DNA of 64,000 bases from Paraspadella gotoi (taxonomy: Eukaryota; Chaetognatha), in contig CM119265.1 of assembly GCA_051294375.1 (NCBI GenBank), forward strand, positions 28,805,359 through 28,869,358. The letters are read 5' to 3'. Position 1 is the stretch's first letter; every line of letters starts with the position of its first letter. The notes under the pieces are model-generated. The model saw only the letters and a program-made list of their open reading frames with translations, searched no databases and had not been told where the DNA came from. The translations under genes were made by a program, and so were the position numbers. Of the stretch, positions 22,907 to 33,469 are shown piece by piece.

Positions 22907-22952
<46 letters not shown>
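21070..22952 (+). repeat. Third copy of family R1, directly after the LTR
   Basis: Aligns in the same orientation with 12,470-14,538. Shared words include GACGAACATATTTGAACTGG-type sequence at 21,508, the AT-rich middle at 21,640-21,880, the pyrimidine tract at 21,970-22,365, CTCATTTTCTGGGAGACAAT at 22,377, and the conserved module at 22,725-22,905. It lacks the part equivalent to 12,010-12,460, where the LTR lies instead. Differences from copy R are mainly one-base indels. Confidence 0.85.
21905..21966. repeat. (AT)n microsatellite
   Basis: Interrupted TA/AT dinucleotides. Present only in copy 3 of R1; copy R has a CT-rich stretch there and copy L a different AT-rich stretch. Confidence 0.85.
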
Positions 22953-22954
<2 letters not shown>

Positions 22955-22959
22955 AGAGA

Positions 22960-23255
22960 CATTCAGTTTATGTTCAAGTTTTTGTTTAGAAAATTCAATC
23001 AACTTTTTTTGTTAACTGGAAATCGTCTTTTTTTGCTGATATTTTTTTTCCATTTTTCTTATTTTTTAAAGTACATATCTTAATCTATTCTTGTCAAAAT
23101 TAAAAACATTTTTAAGGTTATATCTAACTTTCTATGTTATTTTTTCTATTTTTAGAAATTTATAATTATTTTTATATTTATTGTACTCTTTTCTACGTTT
23201 GCCTTACTCTTATTACATTCTTTTTTTTTTCTCTTATCGATTTATTTCTCTCTCT
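22960..23255. other. AT-rich DNA, nothing recognised
   Basis: T-rich sequence with homopolymer runs and no coding signature. Confidence 0.5.
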
Positions 23256-23690
23256 TCCTCTCCGCAGAACCTCCTATATTTCCCTCCCACTTTCTTCCTC
23301 CTCCTCCTCCTCCTCCTCCCTTTTCGCCGCCAAGCAACACATATTTCTTCCTCCCTTTCGTCCTGCGTCTCCGAGCGAAGACCATCACAATAACAATAAT
23401 CATAACAAGCGGCGCCTGGGAGAAAGAGGAGGAGGAGGAGGAGGAAGATAAAGGGGAGGAGGTAGGGAGGAAGAGATGGAGGAGGGGAGGAGGAAGGGAG
23501 TAATAGAGGGAGGAGGAAGGGGAGGAGGAGGGGAGAGGAGCAGGAAGAGAGAAAGAGTGGGAGGAGGAGGAGGAGGGGATAGAAGGGAGGAAGAGAGGGA
23601 AGAGGGAGAGAGGGAGGAGGAGGAGGATGGGAAGGAAGGGAGGAAGAGAAGGAGGAGGTTAGGAAGGAGGCGGGAGAAAAAATAGAAAAG
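23256..23690. repeat. Pyrimidine tract then GGA-rich purine tract
   Basis: (CTC)n at 23,297-23,320, then after a short unique part with CATCACAATAACAATAATC, a purine tract with GGA/GGAGGA words from 23,415 to 23,685. The opposite strand bias on either side makes a loose inverted arrangement. Confidence 0.75.
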
Positions 23691-24002
23691 GGATATAGAA
23701 AGAACTGAACCGAAAGAATAAAAGCCAACATCAAAATGACATATTTCATACCTACTTTTTTGTTTATTTTAAGTGTATTCTTTATTATTTATTTTTTATT
23801 ATTTATTCTTTATTCTTTATTCTTTTTTCTTTATTCTTTATTCTGTATTTTTTATATTTTATGTTTCCTCGTCATTAATTTCTCTTTTTTTAAATTTTTT
23901 TTGTCTTTGCTCTTTTTTTATCTTTTTCTGTCCTACATCTTCTGTCACACATCCTATGTTTCTTTCCCACCCATTGCCGACAGAAGAAATCAACGTCGCC
24001 GC

Positions 24003-24128
<126 letters not shown>

Positions 24129-24277
24129 GGTTCCGTTTCCGCGGTTTCGCGAAAAAAGAAGAAAAATCAATTGTGAATCTAAAGGTATAATTTTAAAAAC
24201 GTATAACATGTAACAATTGTAACATACTAACTTACTATGTTAATTATGAAGTGTAAATATTTTTAAAAAACTCCAAT

Positions 24278-24350
24278 ATTTCCAGCAGTTGCCTCTTTTT
24301 TATTTCCAGCAGTTGCCTCTTTTTTATTTCCAGCAGTTGCCTCTTTTTCT
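24278..24350. repeat. 24-bp tandem repeat, three units
   Basis: ATTTCCAGCAGTTGCCTC followed by a T run starts at 24,278, 24,302 and 24,326. Confidence 0.95.
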
Positions 24351-24414
24351 TGCTATTGACATGAATTGCCATTTGTCGGTTCCTTTGATGGTCAAACAAA
24401 TTACCTTTATCGTT

Positions 24415-24515
24415 CAGCGCCGACTGTGATCTATGCCGACAAACCTTTGATCTTCGCCGACAAACTTTTTGATGAATGCCGACATCTTTGATCTTCGCCG
24501 ACGCTTTCCTTTGAT
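24415..24515. repeat. Degenerate TTTGATCTTCGCCGAC repeat
   Basis: GCCGAC recurs four to five times at roughly 20-30 bp spacing, with TTTGATCTTCGCCGAC and ATGCCGACA variants. Confidence 0.7.
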
Positions 24516-24739
24516 CTGGTTTTGCGCTAAAATTTTCTCCAATAAATATTCTATCCACTAAAGTTTAAAAAAAAGGTAAAAGGATAAAGTAGAAAAAAGC
24601 GAAATACAGCAAAAAGGAGAAGAGGAAGAAAAGTAAAATAGCAAAAAGATATTTTTCTAAATATTGTCATTGGAGATTTTATTAGTGGTTATTGTTGTTG
24701 TTGTATTGTTTGTTTTTGTCAACATCGATAGAGACGTCT

Positions 24740-24953
24740 TTCTCATTTTCTCTTCCTCCAACTTCCTCCTTCACCTCTTCATTCTCCCTCTCCTCCTCCT
24801 CCTCCCTTTATTCCTCCCCTTCCTCCCTCTCCTCCTCCTTCACGTCCTCTTCCTCCTTTATTCTCCTCTTCCTCCCTCTCCCCTCTCTCCGTCTCATCCG
24901 CTCAGACCTCGCGTAACTTTTTCCCGAAGCGTGGCGCTTCCTTTCTCTTATTC

Positions 24954-24995
<42 letters not shown>

Positions 24996-25045
24996 CTCTC
25001 TCCTCTCTCTCTTCTCTTTCTCTCTCTCTCTCTCACTCACATTCG
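24740..25045. repeat. CTC/TCC tract and interrupted (CT)n
   Basis: Pyrimidine-rich from 24,740 to 24,900, a short unique stretch with CCCGAAGCGTGGCGC at 24,923, then CT runs at 24,955-25,040. Confidence 0.8.
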
Positions 25046-25282
25046 CGCCTTTTTCTCTTTTTTTCCTCTCCTCGGTTTTCCTCATTTTTTTTGCCGCAAA
25101 AAAAAAAAAAACTCTCGCGCCCAAAAAACTTATTTGCATATCACGAGTCTCGAGTAAAGTCCTCTACCCCCTGAAGTGCGCGACCAAGCGGAAAAACGCT
25201 AATTATCTTCAATATTCGACTAGTTTTTGCAGCAGGTTCAACCGAATAGACATATGTAGTGCAAAGAGAGAAAGACAGAGAA

Positions 25283-25293
<11 letters not shown>

Positions 25294-25345
<52 letters not shown>
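25294..25345. repeat. (GA)n microsatellite
   Basis: About 26 GA units, preceded by imperfect GA/GAAA repeats from 25,263. Confidence 0.95.
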
Positions 25346-25348
<3 letters not shown>

Positions 25349-25488
25349 AAGAATGAAAAAAAACATTTTGAAAATTGAAAAAAAAAAGTTTTGTTTGCAT
25401 CAAAACTCCTTAGTATAATTTAAACAAAATAAAACAATTAATTTTACGTGGTATACCACTAGCAATGTACTCAGAGACGAAAAACCCG

Positions 25489-25548
25489 AAGAACAATAAG
25501 AAGAACAACAAGAAAAACAACAAGAAGAACAACAAGAAAAACAACAAA
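25489..25548. repeat. 12-bp tandem repeat, five units
   Basis: Units of AAGAACAACAAG at 25,489, 25,501 and 25,525 alternate with AAAAACAACAAG types at 25,513 and 25,537, so there is also a 24-bp higher-order pattern. Confidence 0.9.
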
Positions 25549-25740
25549 AGTCCAATAAACAAATCGAATTCAAATTTTCTACGTCTAATTTATTTCCTTC
25601 GAAGCTAATTTCATGTTTATTTTGTCATACTTTGCCAAAGTTTGTCCAAGTTTTCCTGACTTAATTGGGTTGTGTTCGCCATAGTTCACGAAAGTTAAGT
25701 TCGCTTAAGTTCCCCTTTATCTTTTTCCGCCCTAGTTCTC

Positions 25741-26060
25741 TGTTCGCCATAGTTCGCCATAGTTCGCCATAGTTCGACTTGCTTCGCCTCAATTCGTCGT
25801 AGTTCGAATTACTTCGCCTCAATTCGCCTTAGTTCGCCATAGTTCGCCATAGTTTGACTTACATTGTCTTAATTTGCAATAGTTCAACTTAGTTCGCCTC
25901 ACTTTGCCATAGTTCGCCATAGTTCGGCTTACTTCGCCTCACTTCGCCATAGTTCGCCTCACTTCGCCATAGTTCGCCATAGTTCGCCTTACTTCGCCTC
26001 ACTTCGCCATAGTTCGACTTGCTTCGCCTGAATTCGTCGTAGTTCGAATTACTTCTCCTT
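25741..26060. repeat. Strictly phased 10-bp satellite with 240-bp higher-order repeat
   Basis: 32 successive 10-bp units without a single indel. The consensus is AGTTCGCCAT, with substitutions at most positions and the TTCG core usually kept. A five-unit pattern with AGTTCGACTT then GCTTCGCCT then AATTCGTCGT occurs at 25,771 and again at 26,011, exactly 240 bp (24 units) later. Degenerate units extend upstream to about 25,670. A minus-strand open frame (25,889-26,137) is repeat translation with a 10-residue period. Confidence 0.95.
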
Positions 26061-26185
26061 CGTCTAAGTTCGCTTTGATTGTTTGTCGTTGTCTTCGTCG
26101 ATTTTTTTAAATATTTCAATTGTCTATATAATTTCATACTATTTGTGGTTGTATAATTTATATTCTTCGTTTATCCTTTTTTATA

Positions 26186-26325
26186 GACGTCGTCGTCGTC
26201 GTCGTCGCCGTCGTCACCGGAAATGGCGCCGTTCGACGCCCAACGACGTTTGTTGGCGCCAAGAGACGCAACTTTTTTCTCCTTATGAAAACGACGACGA
26301 CGACGACGACAACGACGACGACGAA
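26186..26325. repeat. Inverted pair of CGT / ACG triplet arrays
   Basis: (GTC/CGT)n at 26,186-26,215 faces (ACG/GAC)n at 26,290-26,325 across about 75 bp. The spacer contains two GGCGCC-like sites (TGGCGCC). The arrays are complementary, so a hairpin with about 30-bp arms is possible. Confidence 0.8.
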
Positions 26326-26364
26326 GGACGGCAGACTTCGTCGATGACTCATAAACTGGCCGCG

Positions 26365-26370
<6 letters not shown>

Positions 26371-26426
<56 letters not shown>
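26371..26426. repeat. (GA)n microsatellite
   Basis: 28 uninterrupted GA units. Confidence 0.97.
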
Positions 26427-26427
<1 letters not shown>

Positions 26428-26474
26428 GATGATTCACTCATTCCATTCCATTTTTGGTGCCATCGACTTTTGAG

Positions 26475-26476
<2 letters not shown>

Positions 26477-26531
<55 letters not shown>
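26477..26531. repeat. (GA)n microsatellite
   Basis: About 27 GA units, separated from the preceding run by 50 bp of unique sequence. Confidence 0.97.
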
Positions 26532-26534
<3 letters not shown>

Positions 26535-26931
26535 CGTGGTTCCATTCGCACGAAACGTTTCGTGGTTTTCGTTTTCTTTCTTCTTATTTTTTTTTCTCGA
26601 GAGAAAAAACAATGAAACTCAAAGGAAAAAAAATAAAACAAATGATTTTTATTTTAAAGAAAAAAGAAGTAAACGATTTTTTTTATTTTTTCATCGAATC
26701 CTCAAATCTAAAAATAGAAACGAGATTAAATCCAAAAATAGATAGAAACGAGTTTCAATTCATCTTTTGTTTCTCATCTCTTCCTTTTTTTTTCAGGACG
26801 AAACTAAAAAAGAGAGAAAAAAATGAAAAAAACAAAAAAACAAAAAAACAAAATTGAATTCGACAAATAAAAATATCGAACTTTAAAACCCAAAGTGATT
26901 TCGTGACATCGCGATGCTAATCGAGTGATAA

Positions 26932-26953
26932 AAGTGATATATCCATATCACTT
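26932..26953. other. Short perfect hairpin
   Basis: AAGTGATAT and ATATCACTT form a 9-bp perfect stem with a 4-base loop. Related AAGTGATA and TATCAC words recur at 26,970-27,070. Function unknown. Confidence 0.5.
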
Positions 26954-27221
26954 GATAGATCGATATCACTCTACGCTACGAATCTCAAATTGATAAGCAT
27001 AACTCGCGTACGAGAAAAGATTTTTTTCGGTTTGTGACAATCGAGGTGATAAAACTGATAAAAGTGATAAAGAATCTGACATTTTGAGTCTTAAAAACAA
27101 ATCAAAACTGAACACGCGCTCTTTTACGATATATACTACATCCCATAGATGTTAATATTAACGTCAATTACGTCACACGTTTAATATTACGCCAAACATA
27201 AATTCGCGCCATCAAGCGGAG

Positions 27222-27333
27222 ATGGTTTGCTTCGACGCGACGGCGTCCATGACGGAGACGACGACGACGACGACGACGACGACGATCGTTAAAGACGAAG
27301 ACTCAGATTACGAGACTTTTACTCTTTCCAAAG
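27222..27333 (+). CDS. Weak candidate first coding exon with poly-Thr run
   Basis: An ATG in fair context (GCGGAGATGG) opens a frame of 37 codons plus one base. It encodes a short N-terminus (M-V-C-F-D-A-T-A-S-M-T-E), nine Thr from an ACG array, and an acidic stretch (I-V-K-D-E-D-S-D-Y-E-T-F-T-L-S-K). At 27,333 AAAG is followed by GTAAAT, a good splice donor. The acidic part is not low complexity and lies outside the triplet array, the best argument for real coding. Against it, no matching downstream exon was found, no family is recognised, and (ACG)n arrays are scattered throughout this window without coding signs. If real, the protein function is unknown. Confidence 0.22.
27256..27285. repeat. 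(ACG)n triplet array
   Basis: About ten ACG triplets, encoding the Thr run in the exon candidate. Confidence 0.95.
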
Positions 27334-27409
27334 GTAAATATCGGTTTAAGCGAGATTCGCTTTTAACGAGTTTTGTTTTTTTTAAATTGAAAGTCTATTA
27401 TTAAGTTGA

Positions 27410-28620
27410 AAAGTTTTGTTTTCGCTTCTTGAGAATCTGTTTTACTATTCATTGGCTTAATTTAGTCTTAGTCAGATTTTGGAACAGGTTGGTAAGTTTT
27501 ATTTATCAACAACAACGATTGAAATTAATTATTTAATTTCGAGTGTAAAAAGTAAAATCGTCACTTTAAAAACAATTATTAAAAAAAAACCCAACGCAGT
27601 TAAAAGCGTTGAACGCCTAGGGTCTTCTCTCTCTTGACGTTTCAAACGTTAAAAATAATCAAGATATTGTCTTCACATTCGATCGAATTCTTTTCGCGTG
27701 AAACGGGCGAGGCACGACTCAGATCCCTCCCGTCGTCGGTCCGACGGCCAACGTCGTGTCAGTTCTTGATTGGAGTATCTAGTTTTGTTTAAAAGCCGAA
27801 TTTAATTTGAAGGGTTTTTCTAGAAAGATGGCATTTTATACGTCACATCTTGTACATTACTTCTAATATGTTAAACGATTCCAGTTAAAAAACTAATTCA
27901 TGGTCCCGTGATTATAAAATATCCATATTTATAGTATTTGTTTTTCAAATGATACAATGTTAACAATCACAAAATAAAAAAAATGTTTTTTTATCCAATT
28001 GAAAAATCTTTTTAAAACATTATACAACTTGATTGATGATGAAGCCATTAAAGTTATTAAGTTATTAAACTAGACCTGTGAGAGAGTCTTGATTGAAAGT
28101 TTGCAGGGACCAGCTATGTCATTATATTGTAAGTGTGATGGAGTCCTTAAACCACCAAAGCCTATCCAAAGTCAGGGGCAAGATTGTGAAAGATGCTTCG
28201 ATGTTTAGCCAATTTTTCCCCAAGGCTAATTTTACGTACGGTCAAAATTCGCGGGCATTTTTCTCCCTCGTTAATTTCTGTATGAAATATTATGACTTTT
28301 TAGTTTTAGTTTTGAAAATCAATGAAATTGTAAGAAACTACGTTTTCACGATTTTCTGAGGGATATTTTACAAGAAATAAAAGTAATAAAAATTCGATAC
28401 TTTATCTTCAACACCTCTTACATTAGCTCACGTTAAATCATTTCCAAACGTTCGTCTCCCTGTGGCATAAAAACTATAAAACATTTTCTGCCAAGATAGC
28501 TTATTTATTAAACGAATGGATAATATTTATTTTATAATGAGAGATAAATTAACTAGCAACTGAAACAATTGAAAATAAAAAGAAAGGAAAAAAAATAAGA
28601 AACGAAATAAAAAAGAAAAA
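27410..28620. other. Unique AT-rich DNA, no gene recognised
   Basis: Normal-complexity sequence with a small CpG-rich patch at 27,685-27,760. An 88-codon open frame at 28,093-28,359 has non-repetitive composition but no motif, splice signal or family resemblance. Confidence 0.45.
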
Positions 28621-28666
28621 AAAGGAAAAAAAAGAAAAAGAAAGAAAATGGAGAGTTTGACCAGAA

Positions 28667-28954
28667 NNNNNNNNNNNNNNNNNNNNNNNNNNNNNNNNNN
28701 NNNNNNNNNNNNNNNNNNNNNNNNNNNNNNNNNNNNNNNNNNNNNNNNNNNNNNNNNNNNNNNNNNNNNNNNNNNNNNNNNNNNNNNNNNNNNNNNNNNN
28801 NNNNNNNNNNNNNNNNNNNNNNNNNNNNNNNNNNNNNNNNNNNNNNNNNNNNNNNNNNNNNNNNNNNNNNNNNNNNNNNNNNNNNNNNNNNNNNNNNNNN
28901 NNNNNNNNNNNNNNNNNNNNNNNNNNNNNNNNNNNNNNNNNNNNNNNNNNNNNN
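28667..28954. other. Assembly gap (288 N)
   Basis: 288 N. The left flank ends in GTTTGACCAGAA and the right flank begins CATTTGACCAAAAATGG, so a short TTTGACCA word occurs on both sides. Confidence 1.
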
Positions 28955-29025
28955 CATTTGACCAAAAATGGAGGAGGCAAAGAGGAGAGGAGGGGAAAGA
29001 GAAAAATAAAAGAAAAGAAAATAAG

Positions 29026-29094
29026 AAAAGAAAAGAAAAGAAAAGAAAAGAAAAGAAAAGAAAAGAAAAGAAAAGAAAAGAAAAGAAAAGAAAA
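29026..29094. repeat. (AAAAG)n pentanucleotide microsatellite
   Basis: About 13 units of AAAAG in perfect phase, following purine-rich DNA. Confidence 0.95.
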
Positions 29095-29710
29095 AAAGAG
29101 GGAGAGAGAGAGAGAGTCAGTGTTGATGATCTCACATCCGTGGACAAGGTCTTTGCATCATTGCCTCCCGTTGGCCAAATCTTGGAGAGGATTTTCTTTC
29201 CCGAGGCCTTTTGTTTATTATAAAAATAAATATTGTTTATTGAAAAAAAAATAGATTGTGATATTAAAATTGTTCTTAATTTAATTAATTGAATTTAGTT
29301 TAAAATGATGTAGTTTAACTAATTGTTCTTTACTTTCTTTCCCTTTTCTCTTTCTGCTCAACATTTGCCGACCCTCATTTATTTACAGGTAAGACAATTT
29401 TAAACGATTGAATGATTGATTGATTGTTTTATTTATTTTGTTTTCTGATTTTAGATTTTAATTTTTAAATTTTAAATTTTTAATTATTAATTTTAGTATT
29501 TATATTTTAAATTTTCTTTTAATACTATTACTAACCAAACTTTTGACATCACGATTTTCTTATGATTTGTCCCGCAATTTTTTTCTTTGTCTGACAATAA
29601 AAAAGAAAAGAAGACATAAACTTGAAATATCTCCACCTAATTTGGGTCACAGAAAAATTGAAAAGAAAATGTTTCAGTAAAAAGTCGTAAAAATTGAAGA
29701 AGTCGTAAAT

Positions 29711-29772
29711 ATGTCGACGATGACGACGACGACAGACGACGACGAAGACGACAGCGATGACGATCTCTCACT
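29711..29772. repeat. GAC/ACG triplet array
   Basis: Imperfect GACGAC triplets. An open frame starts at the ATG at 29,711 and encodes a Thr/Asp-rich start. It then runs into a CT microsatellite and Pro-rich repeat translation, so I treat it as repeat, not gene. Confidence 0.7.
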
Positions 29773-29844
29773 TTTTTCTGAATTTTCTTTTGGATGGATT
29801 TATGTCCTTTTTGAAAAGAACATTCCCAACCCTTTATACCTCTT

Positions 29845-29945
29845 TATCTCTCTCTCTCTCTCTCCCTCTCTCTCTCTCTCTCCTTCCCAGTCTTCGCCCT
29901 TCTTCCCTCGGTCATTCCCTCCTCCTCCTCCTCCTCCTCCTCTTT
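29845..29945. repeat. (CT)n and (CTC)n tract
   Basis: CT run at 29,848-29,882 and CTC triplets at 29,920-29,942. Confidence 0.9.
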
Positions 29946-30079
29946 CCGGATGTCGCCTCGTCGTTGTTCGAACACATTTCTCGATGTGGTAATTTTGAGG
30001 GTCCGAGTAGAACTGACATCGACGGACTTTTGGAAATTGTCAATGAAGAAAAGTAGAAACTTTGAAACATAACTCGTAT

Positions 30080-30360
30080 TATTCACGGGATATCAAAAAT
30101 ACATCAATGAATCTTATATTAACCGAGAAACAGTGTCCAAGAAAAAGGAAAATCCTATTGTTAATATAAATAATACTGAACATTAAAATATCGGCATATT
30201 CTTTAAAAGTCGAATTAATTCATTCAAAACAAACTAAAGTAAATATAAAACACATAGAAAAACGTTTTTGAAAAAATCGATTAGAACTTTTAAGAATTAA
30301 ATTATTAAACTACAATATGCAAATGAGATTTAGATGAACATAATAGTTTTTTTCAAATTC
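30080..30360. other. AT-rich DNA, nothing recognised
   Basis: No repeat period, coding signature or RNA gene seen. Confidence 0.5.
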
Positions 30361-30424
30361 ATTTTCTACTTTTTTCCTTCTTTCCTCTCCTCTTTCCATC
30401 CTTCTTCTCCTATCCTTTTCTCCT

Positions 30425-30720
30425 CCCTCCGTCGAAGTCATCCCTACCGCCAGTGGGCGTGGCGTTTTTATTGCGTCTCAGCCTCGTAACTCGCGTCGGC
30501 CTTCGGTCGTAAAATCTTTAGAACGGCGCTGGCCTCCGACCCCCTTTGTCGCCAGTGTCAAGAAGGGGAAGGGGGGGACTGTCTCCCCCGGGGAAAAAGG
30601 GGAGAGGGTGGAGGAAGAGGAGGAGAGGGTGGAGATTAGGGGGAGGAAGAAGAGCGGGAGGAGAGGGAGTGGAAGTAGGTGGTATCTTGACTGCGTTCTG
30701 GAGAGACAGAGAGAGGGGGC
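30425..30720. promoter_or_regulatory. CpG-rich patch with a GC box and G-runs, possible promoter
   Basis: Locally GC- and CpG-rich compared with flanks. GTGGGCGTGGCG at 30,453-30,464 resembles a KLF/Sp1-type GC box. Runs of four to seven G occur at 30,563-30,605, followed by a purine tract. No transcript start or downstream gene is identified, so a promoter role is only a suggestion. Confidence 0.25.
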
Positions 30721-30814
30721 TTGAGATTCGTGACAGGATAGCTTGATGGTCGAACCGAGGAAAAAAAACAGAGCAAGGAAAGTCCGCTAAAGGATATCAG
30801 TATCCGAGGAACTC

Positions 30815-30940
30815 CACATTGTACTCTCTTCTCTCTATCTCTCTCAATCACACCTCGCTCGTCTCTCTCTTCTTCCTCCACCTTCTCTCTTTCTTCTCCT
30901 CCTCTTCTCCTCTCTCTCTCTCTCCTCTCTCTCTGGCGGA
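30815..30940. repeat. Interrupted CT/CTC tract
   Basis: Pyrimidine-rich with several CT runs. Confidence 0.8.
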
Positions 30941-31074
30941 ATCTCCTCCGATCTTCTCCCGCCACACGCATTCCTCTCACAATACCGCCGAGTCCCACGA
31001 TCCGTAATCGCAGAGTCAACTTTTCATACGGGGCACTGATTATTTTACATAAAAGTAAGACATACGGAATCGCG

Positions 31075-31420
31075 CAGCCTCAGGGAGCAGGTCACAAGGG
31101 GCTTCCGGCTGGCGGCCGTATGGAATGCCGGCCTTCAGTCAATCGCTCTTGCTTTCCGACTTAGGCACACATCGCTCGGCTCTTCTTACTCCTGTCTTTC
31201 CCTACTTCACCTTCTCCCCTGTCTCCCGGATTCCGCGCGGACGGCAGAGTCGATCCGAATTTCCCGGTAGGTTGAGGCCTGGCAGCGGGCCCCCCCCCGA
31301 ACTTACTCTTTTCTCTCATCTCTTACCCTCTCACAACATTCGCAGCCGAGTCTCTTCTGCTCTGCTCCGAGCGATCGATCATAGGGGTTCGCGCGGATCC
31401 GGGATCTTTTTCTTAAAGAA
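31075..31420. other. CpG-rich unique patch
   Basis: Many CpG dinucleotides (CCGGCTGGCGGCCG, CCGCGCGGACGG, GCGCGGATCC) in otherwise AT-rich surroundings. A 101-codon open frame (31,125-31,430) has non-repetitive composition but no recognised domain. It could be an unmethylated island, an exon or repeat debris. Confidence 0.35.
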
Positions 31421-31429
31421 ATTTATTTG

Positions 31430-32880
31430 ACGATAGGCATGATTTTTTATATCGGGTATTTTCAACAATGAAATGGAACTTAAATAACTATTATTTCTTT
31501 TTCCCCTCTGCATAAATATGAAACACTCTTTATTTATATATATCTTAATCTTCTCCATTATAACATAGATCTCACTGGGTGAATTTCTATGTTTTCAAAT
31601 CACGGTAAGACATGATTTCCTTCTATGACAATATTCTTATTACGGTATCCGCCTTAAATTAAGATGAACTAAAAATATTTTCATGGCAAGAGCAACTTTT
31701 TAGAGCATCACATTTGCTCGTAAGAATCTGTTGCGTAATTTTAGATATACTATCTGCTTTGGCATAAAAAATGGCACGCTATATTATAAAATTTTTTTCT
31801 TATTGTTTTTTCACTCCTTTTCTTATTTTCTTTCTTTCTCGAACTTTGTTTTTCGAACTCTCTCATTTTTTCTCTCCTTTCTTCTCAAGACCTTTTTCTC
31901 GCCTTTCTCCTACGTTTCTACCTCATATTTTTCTGTGTCATCCTTTCCTTTTTCCTCTAACTCACCCCTTTTTTTCCCTACACTCTATCTCTATTAAAAG
32001 TACAAAATGATATTGATTCTTGATTAGAAAATGCAGCAGATGATTTTCAATTAATCCGTAGTCCAGCCCACTTTGTCTTAGAGCTAAGATTTTATCAATT
32101 CTGTTAATAATTCTTTAGCAATATTGGAAAAAGTTGGTTTTTTTTTCTAATTCCCGCGATCAAAATCACTGCCAAATAGTATTTGTGATTGTCATTGCTA
32201 CTGTAAGAAAGGTTTGGTTATTTTCTATGCTGCAAGGGTAATAATGTAAATTTATTCTTATTGTTAAAGATATCTTGCCAATTCATTTTATGGTCAAATT
32301 TTCGGCGAGCAGTGTCTCCCCCGTCAATTTTCAGAAGAGATTTTTCCATGTAGTTAGTTTTCGCTTGAAATCTCAACAAAAAGCTGTTTCGCCCGAAGAA
32401 AACTCTGTATTTAGGAATAATTTCGGTGTTCAAAATAAAAAAATCATTATTTATTCGCGACTTTTCTCTTGGAAAACTTAGTTGATCAGCTTCGTCCTGG
32501 TGACAACACGAAGTTCGTCTCCGCGGCCGTGAAGAACAAATAAAAGGAAGATCTTCGCAACTTATTGAAGTAAAACTTAAGGTCGCACAGATTTTGACAA
32601 ACATCTTTTCTTGGGTTTAGAGTCAAACGCGCTAAAGTTTTCCAAGAACTTAGAATTTAACTATAAACTTTCCAGAATTGTCCAAACACTTCATTCAAAA
32701 TTTCTTTTTTTTAAAAACTGTTTTTAAAGACAATCTGTATCTAATTTGTATTTGGCTTTATTTTGAAGCAACTAACTGAACTAAAAGCCAAATGTAAATT
32801 TTTTAACAGGAAAAGTCATTCACATTTGTACATAAAATCCAATTGATTGTAAGTGATTTTACAAAGCAGCGAGGCCCAGT
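31430..32880. other. Unique AT-rich DNA, no gene recognised
   Basis: A T-rich pyrimidine stretch lies at 31,790-31,990. Open frames at 32,218-32,604 (minus) and 32,275-32,481 (plus) overlap on opposite strands and show no motif. Confidence 0.5.
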
Positions 32881-33002
32881 TTGTTTTTGCCTATCTAGTG
32901 AGTAATCGACTAATTAGCTTCTCTACGCGGCCTAATGAAGAGCTAAAATCTGTTTCCTCCAAAAATGGTTGTAGACCTTGACTTTTTCGACCGTTGTTTG
33001 GT

Positions 33003-33345
33003 GGGAGAGAAGAGAGAGAGAGAGGAGAGGAAGAGAGAGAGAGAAGAGAGAGAGAGCAAGAGAGAGAGAGAGAAATCCGGGCCCGATCCGCTCGACTTCG
33101 ACCGGAAGAAGCCGACTCACCATTGAAGAGAGAGAAAATCTCCCTGACCGAGCGCAAGAGCCCGGAAGGAGAAGCGAGTCGGTCCGGCAGCCGCGCGAGC
33201 GCTGTCCAGGTGGACGGCTGAAGATTACCCGGACGAGCAGCCGAGCATTTAAGAATATGACTCCTCTCTCATCTCTCTCTCTCTCCTATCTACTTCTTCC
33301 CGTCGTCTCTTTCTCTCTCTCTCTCTTCCTCTCTCTCTCGTAAGC
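33003..33345. repeat. GA tract, CpG-rich insert, CT tract
   Basis: (GA)n-rich at 33,008-33,074, CpG-rich unique sequence at 33,075-33,260 (GGGCCCGATCCGCTCG, CCGCGCGAGCGC), then (CT)n-rich at 33,262-33,340. The two tracts are complementary and could pair around the CpG-rich centre. Confidence 0.65.
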
Positions 33346-33469
33346 ATGGTCTCCAAAAGGCGCCGAGGCAAAGATGAGGTGGCAAAAGGTCTTCAACGAA
33401 GGTGAGAAGGGACGAAGCGAACGCGCGGAAAATATTGGGTGTTGGAAATTGGCCGTGGATAAAATGTTG

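Noticed and set aside
23256-23690. Inverted repeat between CTC and GGA tracts
   Set aside because: Pairing is by composition only; no unique words are complementary.
25741-26060. CRISPR-like array
   Set aside because: Units are contiguous 10-bp repeats without unique spacers, in eukaryotic DNA.
28093-28359. 88-codon open frame of normal composition
   Set aside because: No motif, family resemblance or splice sites; length is within chance expectation for this AT level.
29711-29992. Acidic open frame starting in a GAC array
   Set aside because: It runs into CT and CTC repeats after a short stretch; nothing beyond repeat translation is convincing.
33346-33401. Possible short first exon (ATG, basic residues, AAG|GTGAG donor)
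   Set aside because: Only 18 codons, inside microsatellite-rich DNA, with no downstream exon.
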